Notes: a model not told the origin generated them from the sequence alone. A stretch of DNA of 32,788 nt from Hyphomicrobiaceae bacterium (GCA_021647535.1 JAKIUO010000007.1:1-32788); one strand, 5' to 3'. Shown: positions 1 to 7,823, counted from the first letter of the stretch. Numbers and translations are program-made.

Positions 1-243
1 GACATTGCAGGGCAGCATAGTGCCGATCTTGTTTTCCATCTGCAGGGCCTTGTGGGCAAATCCTGGATTGCAGGCCCCAAGAATCAGATAGGGAAGATAG
101 TCAATATCAAGCTTTTTCTTCATGGTGGCCGCCACATCAATCTGCGTCAACACCCCAAAGCCCTTGTCGGCGAGCGCCTTTGTTGTGTGTTCCACAGCTG
201 CATCAAAGGGCATATCAAGGGTCGTGGTGAAGTGGTAGCTCAT
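1..243 (-). CDS. DUF302 domain protein (3' end beyond window)
   Basis: The minus strand reads 81 codons from ATG at 243 to the window edge without a stop. The visible protein carries the hallmarks of the DUF302 family: a GFGVLTQIDV segment, a Lys-rich stretch (MKKKLDID), then YLILGACNPGFAHKAL and, at the edge, IGTMLPCNV. The family is a small alpha/beta fold of unknown biochemical role, often found beside redox and heavy-metal genes. It lies 47 bp downstream of the DUF3501 gene on the same strand, so it is probably the last or a late gene of the rubrerythrin operon. The C-terminus cannot be judged. Family assignment is confident; function is unknown. Confidence 0.85.
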   Translation of the reverse strand, partial: MSYHFTTTLDMPFDAAVEHTTKALADKGFGVLTQIDVAATMKKKLDIDYLPYLILGACNPGFAHKALQMENKIGTMLPCNV

Positions 244-290
244 AGGGCGCTCTTTTCTATTGGCAACTTGTGTTGACCCTTGACTGGGAA

Positions 291-890
291 TCAGTCGAGA
301 TCGTCAGCAAGTGAATTGCGAATATTTTCCGCAATTGGGTCAACAATGTGGCGATAATGCTCGTGATCAATGCCAGCAGAGATTTTTGCGCCATTTTTGA
401 CCGCATCAACCATTTTCTCATCAAGTTGAAAGCGCAGGAAATGTACGCTTGAAGTTTTCTCTTCGGTTTCGCGTCCCATATCGCCTTCGCCCAGATCTTC
501 ATTGGCAAAGGGGGTGACCTTGTCAAAGCCCTCAACGCGCATCCAGGTGGCGCGCTCAATGCCGATCAGCTTGGCCAGCATGAGGGCGCGCTCGTCAACA
601 TCGTCATATTCAATCATGAAGGTGGCTTTCCAGTTGTCACCATCAGGGATCAGCGGGTTGTAGGCTGCCAGCTCGTCATTAATGCCGTCCTGCTCGAAAA
701 TCTTTTCGATGCGCAGCATTTCCTGAACCTGGTACTGCATAGTCTGCTGATCTTCAAAATAAATGGTCGCATTGGGGCCAATGGCCAGCGCCCTGTTCTT
801 TTTATGCGCCATGATGGTGGCGCGGTAATCGTTGCGCATCTTGGCGTATTCTTCGAGGCTGTAAAGATCTTCGGGAGAGAGGTGTGACAT
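291..890 (-). CDS. DUF3501 family protein
   Basis: A 199-residue protein starting at ATG 890, with an AAGGA-type ribosome site about 9 bases upstream. The start (MSHLSPEDLYSLEEYAKMR) and the overall length match the DUF3501 family, which is usually encoded next to a rubrerythrin and a heterodisulfide-reductase-like Fe-S protein, exactly as here. No signal peptide or membrane segment is visible; the C-terminal third is acidic and Lys-rich. No catalytic motif is recognisable. The gene is co-oriented with its neighbours, 165 bp downstream of the Fe-S oxidoreductase and separated from it by a palindromic repeat. A role with the redox pair is inferred from context only. Confidence 0.85.
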   Translation of the reverse strand: MSHLSPEDLYSLEEYAKMRNDYRATIMAHKKNRALAIGPNATIYFEDQQTMQYQVQEMLRIEKIFEQDGINDELAAYNPLIPDGDNWKATFMIEYDDVDERALMLAKLIGIERATWMRVEGFDKVTPFANEDLGEGDMGRETEEKTSSVHFLRFQLDEKMVDAVKNGAKISAGIDHEHYRHIVDPIAENIRNSLADDLD

Positions 891-940
891 GAGTAAATCC
901 TTTTATATACGCTTTAAGCCGCTGCGCGGCTTGTCCTCGC

Positions 941-988
941 CGGACGGGCATCTTTGCAGATGGCATTGGGGACTGGTCCCCAAACCCC
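941..988 (+). repeat. Intergenic palindromic repeat, family 2, copy A
   Basis: The segment contains the block GGCATCTTTGCAGATGG followed by GGGGAC-TGG-TCCCC. It matches, in opposite orientation, the block at 2557-2605, with only a few differences. A perfect 18-bp palindrome (CCAAAGGCTAGCCTTTGG) follows at 999-1016. The rest of the gap between the two genes has no ORF of interest. Confidence 0.75.
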
Positions 989-1055
989 AAAATGGCTTCC
1001 AAAGGCTAGCCTTTGGTGCCAGCTGCATAGGCTGCCTGCGGGGCGAGCGCATTTC

Positions 1056-2396
1056 TTATATTCCGTAAGCTTTGCGCAGCAAAGCAATGGGGTGTTCGGT
1101 TTTCTGGCCTGTATCGAGGCTGTTTTCGATATGGTGACCGGCCATCGGGCAATCAGATCCATAATGATCCGACGCGGCTTCCTTGACCTGGCGTACCACC
1201 GGGCGGACGATTTTTTCTGACGCGGCGCGAAATTCGGATTTGACGGCATAGGTGCCATCATGGCCCGAGCAGCGTTCGATGATCTTGACCTGCGTATCCG
1301 GCACCAGCGCCAGCAGTTCGCGGGTTTTCTGGCCCATATTCTGCACGCGCTGATGGCAGGCGGCGTGATAGGACACCTTGCCGAGCGAGGTGTTGAAATT
1401 GGTGTTGAGCTTGCCTTCTTTATGGCGCAGCATCAAATATTCGAAGGGATCAAAAAAGGCCTTGGCAACCTTTTGCACGTCGGCATCATCGGGGAACATC
1501 AAGGGCAGTTCCTGGCGATACATCAAAGCGCAGGACGGCACCGGGGCGATAATGTCGAAGCCTTCATCAGCAAGGCGGGCGAGTTGCGGAATATTGGCTT
1601 CCTTGGCCTTTTTAACGGCTTCCAGATCGCCTAGCTCCAGCTTGGGCATACCGCAGCACTTTTCCTTTTCGACAATCTTGATCTCGATGTCGTTATGCTT
1701 GTAGACGGCGAAAATATCTTCGCCCATCAAGGGTTCGGAATAATTGCCATAGCAGGTTGCGTAAAGCGCCACTTTGCCAGTCGTTTTGCCAGCGGCCTCG
1801 GCTTTATCCATATTAGTCGACGCTTTGCCTTCAAGGCGGGCATACATGGTTTTATCGGTATATTCGGGCAACCAGGCGCTGTGAGAAATGTTCATGCTTT
1901 TGTCGAGGATCTTGCGCAGAACCGGCATCTTGTTGACCCCATTGACAACGCTGGAGATCACCGGGCGGGCCAGAACGCTGCCCATCATGTCGGTATTGGT
2001 CAGTAAACGGTCGCGGAAATTCGCGCCCTGCTTTTTATATTTGACCGCCTTGGCGCGCAGCATCAAATGCGGAAAGTCGATATTCCACTCATGGGGCGGC
2101 GTATAAGGGCATTTGGTCATGTAACAAAGGTCACACAAATAACAGTGATCAACAACCTTCCCGAAATCTTTCTTGTCAACGCCATCCATCTCAAAGGTCG
2201 GGGACTCGTCCACCAGATCAAAAAGCGTCGGGAAAGACTGGCACAGGCTGACACAACGGCGGCAGCCATGACACAAATCAAAAACCCGCTCCAGCTCCTT
2301 GTCAAGGGCATCCGCATCATAAAACCCATCACTCTTCCAGTCGAGAGGATGACGGGTTGGAGCTTGAAGATTGCCTTCTTTGGGGGGAGTGGCCAT
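1056..2396 (-). CDS. Heterodisulfide reductase-related Fe-S oxidoreductase (CCG domains)
   Basis: 446 residues. The N-terminal half holds two [4Fe-4S] ferredoxin-type clusters: C42-x2-C45-x2-C48-x3-C52 and C85-x2-C88-x2-C91-x4-C96-P. The second has one extra residue before its last Cys. The C-terminal half has the CCG (DUF3483/HdrB-type) signatures CCGMPKLELGD near residue 247, HAACHQRV near 344 and a CSGHDG near 378. The protein is soluble, with no membrane segment. Such proteins pass electrons between a flavin or quinone partner and a thiol or metal centre. Its place directly after rubrerythrin and before DUF3501 suggests it supplies electrons to the rubrerythrin; this is inference. The ribosome site before ATG 2396 is weak (GAGACA). 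Confidence 0.88.
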   Translation of the reverse strand: MATPPKEGNLQAPTRHPLDWKSDGFYDADALDKELERVFDLCHGCRRCVSLCQSFPTLFDLVDESPTFEMDGVDKKDFGKVVDHCYLCDLCYMTKCPYTPPHEWNIDFPHLMLRAKAVKYKKQGANFRDRLLTNTDMMGSVLARPVISSVVNGVNKMPVLRKILDKSMNISHSAWLPEYTDKTMYARLEGKASTNMDKAEAAGKTTGKVALYATCYGNYSEPLMGEDIFAVYKHNDIEIKIVEKEKCCGMPKLELGDLEAVKKAKEANIPQLARLADEGFDIIAPVPSCALMYRQELPLMFPDDADVQKVAKAFFDPFEYLMLRHKEGKLNTNFNTSLGKVSYHAACHQRVQNMGQKTRELLALVPDTQVKIIERCSGHDGTYAVKSEFRAASEKIVRPVVRQVKEAASDHYGSDCPMAGHHIENSLDTGQKTEHPIALLRKAYGI

Positions 2397-2556
2397 GGTC
2401 TGTGTCTCATTTGATAGGGGGAGGGTGCCCGAAATCGTCTTTTGGCGGGCATTGTCCTGCCAGACGGGTCACTTGCGCAGCGGGCGGCAAAGGGGCATTT
2501 TTTGTTGTGCTACTGCTTTCGCTATTTGAGCACTATCCCCTTGCACCCCCAAATCA

Positions 2557-2605
2557 GGGGTTTGGGGACAAGTCCCCAACGCCATCTGCGAAGATGCCTG
2601 TCTGG
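2557..2605 (-). repeat. Intergenic palindromic repeat, family 2, copy B
   Basis: Read on the minus strand, this is the same block as 941-988: GGCATCTTCGCAGATGG, then GGGGAC-TTG-TCCCC and AAACCCC. The two copies flank the Fe-S oxidoreductase gene in inverted orientation. A further dyad (TGTCTGGCGAAGACA) continues to about 2615, and a related one appears near 12957-12990. Confidence 0.75.
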
Positions 2606-2632
2606 CGAAGACATGCCCGCTAGGGCAAAGTT

Positions 2633-3052
2633 TTACGCGTCCAGGTCGTTGAGCATTTTCTGGAAGCGGTTGGCGTGAGAACGCTCGGCTTTGGCGAGTG
2701 TTTCGAACCAGTCAGCGATTTCTTCGAAACCTTCTTCACGGGCCATTTTGGCCATACCGGGATACATGTCGGTATATTCGTGGGTTTCGCCAGCAATGGC
2801 TGTTTTCAGATTGGCATCTGTTGAGCCAAAAGGCATACCGGTTGCAGGGTCGCCTGAGGCTTCAAGATATTCGAGATGGCCGTGTGCATGGCCGGTTTCG
2901 CCTTCAGCAGTTGAGCGGAAGACAGTTGCGGCGTCATTATAGCCTTCAATGTCGGCTTTGGCTGCGAAATAGAGATAACGACGGTTGGCCTGGCTTTCAC
3001 CAGCGAATGCGTCTTTGAGGCTCTGTTCGGTTTTGCTACCTTTGAGATCCAT
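2633..3052 (-). CDS. Rubrerythrin, short form without rubredoxin domain
   Basis: 139 residues from ATG 3052, preceded by AGAAGGA about 8 bases upstream; a longer reading frame upstream lacks a ribosome site. The sequence is a ferritin-like four-helix di-iron domain: E in GESQANRRYLYF, the ExxxH-type EGETGHAHGHLEYL, E in GETHEYTDMYPGMA and the final EIADWFETLAKAERSHANRF. The C-terminal rubredoxin Cys4 domain of classical rubrerythrins is absent; the protein stops after FQKMLNDLDA. Rubrerythrins reduce hydrogen peroxide in the cytoplasm. Lacking its own rubredoxin, this one must take electrons from a partner, plausibly the Fe-S protein encoded next. An ICE-like palindrome lies about 89 bp upstream. 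Confidence 0.93.
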   Translation of the reverse strand: MDLKGSKTEQSLKDAFAGESQANRRYLYFAAKADIEGYNDAATVFRSTAEGETGHAHGHLEYLEASGDPATGMPFGSTDANLKTAIAGETHEYTDMYPGMAKMAREEGFEEIADWFETLAKAERSHANRFQKMLNDLDA

Positions 3053-3133
3053 GATTGAAATCCTTCTCAATAAACTTCTATGGGACAATATTCTTAGCGC
3101 CGCTGTTTGCGATTTACGGCTTGCCAGATACAG

Positions 3134-3148
3134 TTAGAATAGTTCTAA
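3134..3148. promoter_or_regulatory. ICE-like box (Irr/Fur-family operator candidate)
   Basis: A perfect palindrome, TTAGAA-TAG-TTCTAA, with flanking A residues extending the right half. It matches the iron control element pattern TTTAGAAnnnTTCTAAA bound by Irr, the haem-responsive Fur-family regulator of Rhizobiales and Rhodobacterales. Its centre is 89 bp upstream of the rubrerythrin ATG, a fit position for promoter control. A PerR-type peroxide regulator would bind a related site and is the main alternative. Confidence 0.65.
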
Positions 3149-3253
3149 AAAAATGTCCAGTATTGATTAATGAATAATGTTGAAAAAATATTCGCTACTG
3201 CTTGTTCGGGTAGGCGGGCCTGGCTGTTCAGGGAGATGAGCGCGGACTGGGTG

Positions 3254-4699
3254 TTATTTCCAGAAATTGGGCAAGAAGAAAATCAGGATGGCAAAGATTT
3301 CCAAGCGTCCCAGCAGCATAGTGTAGGCGAGGATCCATTTTACAGGATCGGGCAGGTGTTTGAAGGTGCCAGATGGCCCGACTTCGCCTAATCCTGGTCC
3401 GACATTGGCAAGGGATGTGGCAGAGGCCGAGAGGGCGGTGATCAGGTCAAGATCATACAAGGTGAGTACAAAAGCGACGAGCAAAAAGCTGGCTATGAAC
3501 AGGAATAAAAAGGTCATGACGGACTGGATGACATTGTCACTAAGGTTCTGGCCATTATAGCGCGAGATGAAAATGCCATGGGGATGGAGCAGGCGGCGGG
3601 CGCCAGCTTTCAGATTGGCATAGACCACTTGAAATCTAAAAACCTTTATTCCACAGGAGGTTGACCCGGAGCAGCCGCCAATAAACATGACAATAAAAAA
3701 CAGCGAGATGGCGAAGGGGCCCCATTGGCTGTAATCGACGGTGGCGTAGCCAGTGCCGGTCATGATGGAGATGATGGAGAAGCTGGCATCACGCAGCTCC
3801 AGCAGGCCGGGTTCATGGCCACTGGTCGCCTGAGCGGTCCAGGCCAGAAAAATAGCTACAATAAGGATTTTGAAAAAGCCAATGACCTGCGCATCTTTGA
3901 ACAGGGAAAAAGTATGGCCTTGCATCATTTTTACATAAAGCAAAAAGGGCAGGCTGCCCAAAATCATGAAGGTGATGGCGATCAGTTCGATATTGAGGTT
4001 GTCAAAATGGCCAATGGAGGCATCATGGGTGGAATAGCCGCCTGTGGCCACTGTGGTCATGGCGTGGACGATGGCATCGAAGCGGTCCATGCCGGCCAGA
4101 TAATAAGCCACTGCACATATGGCGGTGAGGATGACATATACCAGTGTCAGGATGCCGGAGATCTGAGTGGCGCGGGGCAGGATTTTTTCGGATGTATCAA
4201 AGCTTTCTACGCGAAAAAACTGCATACCACCGACCTTGAGGATCGGCAGGATGGCCACAGCCATGACGATCACGCCGAGCCCGCCGATCCATTGCAGCTC
4301 GCCGCGCCACAGCAAAATGCCCTTGGGGGCCTTGTCCAGATTGTTCATGACAGTGGACCCTGTGGTGGTGATCCCCGACATGGCTTCAAAAAAGGCGTCG
4401 GTATAGCTCATGTCAAGGGCCGGAGAGAGCACAAAAGGCAATGCGCCAAAGGCTGTTAGGGCGATCCACGTGCCTGCTGTGAGCACAAAGGCCTGGCGAA
4501 TGGAGATGCTGCCCGTATGGCCACCAGAAGCCAGTGTCATGATGATGCCGAAAAACAAAGTGACCATGGAGGAGACAGCAAAGACCTGCCAATGATCTTC
4601 GCCAAGGCTCAGATCATAGATGGCGGGCAGCATTTGCGCACAGCCAAGGCTGGTGAGCAGAATACCGATGACCAGTAATACAGGGCGCATATTTTTCAT
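3254..4699 (-). CDS. trkH: TrkH-type potassium uptake membrane protein
   Basis: 481 residues, strongly hydrophobic, with the ten or so membrane segments and four pore loops of the TrkH/KtrB superfamily. The pore-loop glycines are seen in TTTGSTVM (near 110), TTVATGGYSTHD (near 220), TGTGYATVDY (near 315) and NVGPGLGEVGP (near 435). The GGCSGSTSCGIKVFR loop (about 345) is a family hallmark. The transporter takes up K+ and is normally gated by cytoplasmic TrkA, which is not in this window. It starts at ATG 4699 after GGTGA; ATG 4690 is an alternative. It is transcribed divergently from rdgB. Confidence 0.93.
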   Translation of the reverse strand: MKNMRPVLLVIGILLTSLGCAQMLPAIYDLSLGEDHWQVFAVSSMVTLFFGIIMTLASGGHTGSISIRQAFVLTAGTWIALTAFGALPFVLSPALDMSYTDAFFEAMSGITTTGSTVMNNLDKAPKGILLWRGELQWIGGLGVIVMAVAILPILKVGGMQFFRVESFDTSEKILPRATQISGILTLVYVILTAICAVAYYLAGMDRFDAIVHAMTTVATGGYSTHDASIGHFDNLNIELIAITFMILGSLPFLLYVKMMQGHTFSLFKDAQVIGFFKILIVAIFLAWTAQATSGHEPGLLELRDASFSIISIMTGTGYATVDYSQWGPFAISLFFIVMFIGGCSGSTSCGIKVFRFQVVYANLKAGARRLLHPHGIFISRYNGQNLSDNVIQSVMTFLFLFIASFLLVAFVLTLYDLDLITALSASATSLANVGPGLGEVGPSGTFKHLPDPVKWILAYTMLLGRLEIFAILIFFLPNFWK

Positions 4700-4875
4700 G
4701 CGTTCACCGCTTTATGGGGGGCCGTTTTGCCCAATCGTGTTTTTGGGGGCGTATGCTGGCGCTTTTTTTGTGGTTCAAATTTCATTGCGGCAGTCTATCT
4801 GTTTCAAGCCATTGGGCAAGGAATGATGTCAAACCTTGATCCAGTTGGTAAAATAAGGCAGTTAGGGTCTGGTAC

Positions 4876-4898
4876 AATATTCGAATGCAATATTCGAA
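4876..4898. promoter_or_regulatory. Tandem TTCGAA sites upstream of rdgB
   Basis: The decamer AATATTCGAA occurs twice, 13 bp apart (4876-4885 and 4889-4898), each holding a TTCGAA palindrome. The pair lies 25 bp before the rdgB start, between the divergent trkH and rdgB genes. It may be an operator or part of the promoter; no known regulator is recognised. Confidence 0.35.
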
Positions 4899-4922
4899 CC
4901 TGAAGGCAAAAGGAATGGTTTT

Positions 4923-5537
4923 ATGCTGAAAAAGGGCGACAGGCTGGTGGTGGCCACCCATAATCCCGGCAAGGTCAAAGAGATTGGCGCTTTGCTGGAA
5001 CCGTTTGGTATGCAGGCCGTGTCGGCTGGCGAATTGGGGATATCGGAGCCCGATGAAACCGGTGTGACTTTTGCGGAAAATGCCTGTCAGAAGGCCGTGC
5101 ACTCGGCCAAGGCCAGCGGATTGCCCGCTCTGGCCGACGATAGTGGGCTGGAAGTCGCAGCGCTGGACGGCGAGCCGGGCATATATTCGGCGCGTTGGGG
5201 TGGCCCGGAGAAGGATTTCGATATGGCCATGCAGCGCGTTCATGAGGAATTGGAGGCCAAAGGAGCCACCACTAAGGAGCAGCGCATCGCCAATTTTACC
5301 TGCACACTGGCGCTGGCTCTGCCTGATGGCACCTGCACTGTCTATGACGGCAAAGTGTTCGGTTCCATCGTTTGGCCGATGCGTGGACCTCACGGTTTTG
5401 GCTATGACCCGATCTTTATGCCCAAGGGCTTCGACATCACCTTTGGCGAGATGGACCCCGCCAAAAAACATACAATGTCCCATCGCGCCCGCGCCTTCGA
5501 GATTTTTGTACGCGAATGTCTGGAGGCGGGGAGGTAA
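4923..5537 (+). CDS. rdgB: XTP/dITP diphosphatase (RdgB/HAM1 family)
   Basis: 204 residues, normal length for the family. The N-terminal substrate loop VVATHNPGKVKEI (residues 9-21), the LADDSGLEVAALDGEPGIYSARW block with its catalytic/metal-binding acidic residues (about 74-96), GFGYDPIF and the terminal SHRARAF are all intact. The enzyme hydrolyses non-canonical purine triphosphates (ITP, dITP, XTP) to monophosphates, keeping them out of DNA and RNA. The start at ATG 4923 follows AAAGGA. In many proteobacteria rdgB is followed by hemW; here hemW is on the same strand but about 700 bp away, with a secreted-protein gene on the opposite strand in between. Confidence 0.95.
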   Translation: MLKKGDRLVVATHNPGKVKEIGALLEPFGMQAVSAGELGISEPDETGVTFAENACQKAVHSAKASGLPALADDSGLEVAALDGEPGIYSARWGGPEKDFDMAMQRVHEELEAKGATTKEQRIANFTCTLALALPDGTCTVYDGKVFGSIVWPMRGPHGFGYDPIFMPKGFDITFGEMDPAKKHTMSHRARAFEIFVRECLEAGR

Positions 5538-5546
5538 CGTCAGATT

Positions 5547-5640
5547 TTGCTTCGCAATTTGGCTGCTGTCCTCTGTCTCTTTTTCTGGCCCGCTTGGAGG
5601 AGACCTCCCAAACCCAGCCTTTTCTAATTTTGAATAGAGG
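5547..5640. repeat. Intergenic inverted-repeat element, family 1, partial copy
   Basis: Contains TTGCTTCGCAAT, then CCCGCTTGGAGGAGACCTCCCAAACCCA (core 5589-5616). The same order and near-same bases are found in reverse at 25840-25905 and 11150-11210. This copy lacks the long terminal repeats. Confidence 0.7.
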
Positions 5641-5677
5641 TGGTAGAGGTTGGTAATTTTCTAAAGCAATCAGGTTT

Positions 5678-5723
5678 CCAAAGGATTATTCCTTTGGTGG
5701 GGGCGTGGGGGCAAAGCCCCCAC
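5678..5723. other. Two strong adjacent hairpins
   Basis: CCAAAGGA-TTAT-TCCTTTGG (5678-5697) is an 8-bp perfect stem with a 4-base loop. It is followed by GTGGGGGC-AAA-GCCCCCAC (5705-5723), another 8-bp perfect stem. They lie between the converging ends of rdgB and the secreted-protein gene. No T tract follows on either strand, so they are not classical terminators, but they could still end or protect transcripts. Confidence 0.6.
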
Positions 5724-5737
5724 ATTCTGGCCTGACT

Positions 5738-6124
5738 TTACTTGGCTGCGACAGAACGGCCTCGACGACAGGGACGGGCTTTTATTTTGCAGATCCATGT
5801 GGAGCTAGAGGCTTTTTCGCAATCGGCTGAACGATTGGCGGCACGGTTATAATTGCCCCAGTCAGTGCCATATTCGGCGGCGGTGAAGGTCACCCAGTGG
5901 CGAATGGCGGCTCTATGAGCTTTTGAGCGACTTTTATAGGCGCGGGGGCTGTCACCGATATGGTAGTGTCCGACCATGCAGACCTTGCCACGTTCGGCGC
6001 GCACGCTATGCAGCATGGTGGCAATGCCGGTGTCATTGGCAGAAGCGGGTACTGTGATGAGGGTGGAGGAAAGTGTGGCGAGAACGCTGATGGTGAGTAC
6101 GCCCTTGGCGATTGATTTATACAT
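5738..6124 (-). CDS. Small secreted basic cysteine protein, unknown function
   Basis: 128 residues from ATG 6124 (AAGG about 10 bases upstream). A longer TTG start at 6148 has poorer support. Residues 1-31 form a clear Sec signal peptide: Lys near the N-terminus, a hydrophobic core, and cleavage probably after PASA. The mature part is basic and has four Cys (KVCMVGHYH, SADCEKA, TWICKIK, RPCRRG), which could form two disulfides in the periplasm. The central HRAAIRHWVTFTAAEYGTDW region has conserved-looking aromatics. I do not recognise the family. It is a single gene, convergent with rdgB and divergent from hemW. Confidence 0.75.
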   Translation of the reverse strand: MYKSIAKGVLTISVLATLSSTLITVPASANDTGIATMLHSVRAERGKVCMVGHYHIGDSPRAYKSRSKAHRAAIRHWVTFTAAEYGTDWGNYNRAANRSADCEKASSSTWICKIKARPCRRGRSVAAK

Positions 6125-6233
6125 TTTACGCAACCTTAACTGATACAATTACTACTTACAAACTGACCGGATATGCATTCTTGCAACTGCAAGATGATAA
6201 GAGGTGATATCTGGCTTACTGAATGAGTTTATT

Positions 6234-7484
6234 ATGAATAATACGGGTAAACAAACCCTTAAGATCACCGAAGAAAAAGGCCTTGGAGCCCCATTGCAGG
6301 GACTTTATGTGCATTGGCCGTGGTGTGTTTCAAAATGTCCCTATTGTGATTTCAATTCCCATGTTCGTCAGGTTTTTACTGAAGATCAGTATGTTGAGGC
6401 GATCTGCCGTGAGCTGGACCATGCGATTGAGCTGACCGGCGGAGCGCAGGAAAAGCGCCAGAAAGAGGGCCGAAAAAAGCGTCCGGCCCTAGGTAGTATT
6501 TTTTTTGGTGGCGGCACGCCAAGTCTGATGCGTCCACAGACGGTTGCAGCCATCCTTGATCATATCAGGCGGCGTTTTACTTTGGCCGATGATATTGAAA
6601 TCACCCTTGAGGCCAACCCGTCTTCCGTCGAGGCGGATCGTTTTGCGGATCTGGCCGGGGCAGGGGTTAATCGTTTGTCGCTCGGCGTGCAGGCTCTGGA
6701 TGACGAGGCGCTCAAGGTTCTGGGGCGGGCGCATGGGGTGCCCGAAGCATTGGCGGCTATAAAGATTGCCCAACAGCATTTTTCGCGCATGAGCTTTGAT
6801 CTGATTTATGGTCGCGACCGCCAGGAACTGGCGGATTGGCGTGAGGAGCTCAAGCGGGCCATTGATCTTTGCGATGGTCATTTGTCACTCTATCAGCTGA
6901 CCATTGAGCCGGGAACGCAGTATAAAAACCTGTTTGAACGCGGCGTCCTCAGCCTGCCGACAAGTGAACGTGCCGCTCGTTTTTTCCATGAAACCCGCGA
7001 GATTTGCGAGAGGGCCGGTTTGCCCGCTTACGAGATTTCCAACTATGCAGCAAAGGGGCAGCAATCGGCCCATAATCTGGTTTATTGGCGTTATGGCTCT
7101 TATATAGGTGTGGGGCCAGGGGCGCATGGGCGCATTGTCGTTGAGGGCGATCAGATGGCCAGCGCGGTTATTCGCTCGCCAAAGCGCTGGATGACGCAGG
7201 TCGAGCAGCTTGGCCATGGCTTTGAGTCTATGGAGCCTTTGAGCAAAAGCCAGATGGCTGACGAGATGATTTTGATGGGAATGCGCCTTTCACAGGGGCT
7301 TGACCTTGTGCGTTTGCGCCAATTGACGGGCCATGAGATCGGTGCACAAAAAATCAGCGAGCTGCTGGAGGCGGGCCTTTGTCAGCTGGGGGCGGCGGGG
7401 CAAGCGCTAAGCGCCACCGAGCGCGGCTTTGGTGTCCTCAACCTGATCGTCGAGCAGCTCTCCCTTGCGCTGGAGCTGGAATAG
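6234..7484 (+). CDS. hemW: HemW, radical SAM haem chaperone
   Basis: 416 residues from ATG 6234; an upstream in-frame GTG at 6204 is less likely. The radical SAM motif is C31-x3-C35-x2-C38 within YVHWPWCVSKCPYCDF, followed by GGGTPS and the TLEANPSS block. The HNLVYWRYGSYIGVGPGAHGR segment is typical of HemW rather than the coproporphyrinogen oxidase HemN, which carries an extra N-terminal Cys motif. HemW is a haem-binding chaperone for respiratory enzymes and is often misannotated as HemN. It lies on the same strand as rdgB, the usual neighbour. It ends just before a family 1 repeat element. Confidence 0.93.
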   Translation: MNNTGKQTLKITEEKGLGAPLQGLYVHWPWCVSKCPYCDFNSHVRQVFTEDQYVEAICRELDHAIELTGGAQEKRQKEGRKKRPALGSIFFGGGTPSLMRPQTVAAILDHIRRRFTLADDIEITLEANPSSVEADRFADLAGAGVNRLSLGVQALDDEALKVLGRAHGVPEALAAIKIAQQHFSRMSFDLIYGRDRQELADWREELKRAIDLCDGHLSLYQLTIEPGTQYKNLFERGVLSLPTSERAARFFHETREICERAGLPAYEISNYAAKGQQSAHNLVYWRYGSYIGVGPGAHGRIVVEGDQMASAVIRSPKRWMTQVEQLGHGFESMEPLSKSQMADEMILMGMRLSQGLDLVRLRQLTGHEIGAQKISELLEAGLCQLGAAGQALSATERGFGVLNLIVEQLSLALELE

Positions 7485-7496
7485 AAGGCCCTCTTA

Positions 7497-7823
7497 ACAT
7501 AGACTTGCTGCGCAAATGGGCTGTCGCCCAAACCCACTTGGAGGAAGGTTCCTCCAAACCACCTCTATTTTTGATTTTTCAAGTAGAAAAACGGGAGGTC
7601 TGGAGGGGGAACCCCCAGCGGGGTCAAGCGCTCAAATAGCGTAGCGGTAGCGCAAAATATACAAGCGCTCAAATAGCGTAGCGGTAGCGCAAAATATACA
7701 AGCGCTCAAATAGCGTAGCGGTAGCGCAAAATATACAAGGGCTCAAATAGCGTAGCGGTAGCGCAAAATATAAAGGGCTGGCCCCGTCGCGAAGCGAGTT
7801 GTGCGAGAATTGAATGGCTCTGG
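7497..7823. repeat. Intergenic inverted-repeat element, family 1, copy interrupted by a tandem array
   Basis: The left part (GAATGGGC-like TGGGCTGTCGCCCA, then ACTTGGAGGAAGG) resembles the left arm at 25745-25800. The middle and right parts (AGTAGAAAAACGGGAGGTCTGGAGGG, then CTGGCCCCGTCGCGAAGCGAG and GAGAATTGAATGG) match the reverse of 11041-11130. A 37-bp x 4 array interrupts the match between AGCGGGGT and CTGGCCCCG. The last bases overlap the kinase-like gene by no more than the stop codon. Confidence 0.75.
7625..7772. repeat. 37-bp tandem repeat, four copies
   Basis: Four head-to-tail units of exactly 37 bp start at 7625, 7662, 7699 and 7736. The first three are identical; the fourth differs by one base (CAAGGG for CAAGCG). 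Each unit contains GCGCTCAAATAGCG and GGTAGCGC. There are no spacers, so it is not CRISPR. The array sits inside a family 1 repeat element. Confidence 0.95.

Noticed and set aside
4782..5483. 233-codon minus-strand ORF opposite rdgB
   Set aside because: rdgB on the plus strand is complete with all family motifs; this frame shows none.
7625..7772. Possible CRISPR array
   Set aside because: Units are directly joined with no spacers and no cas genes are nearby; it is a plain tandem repeat.
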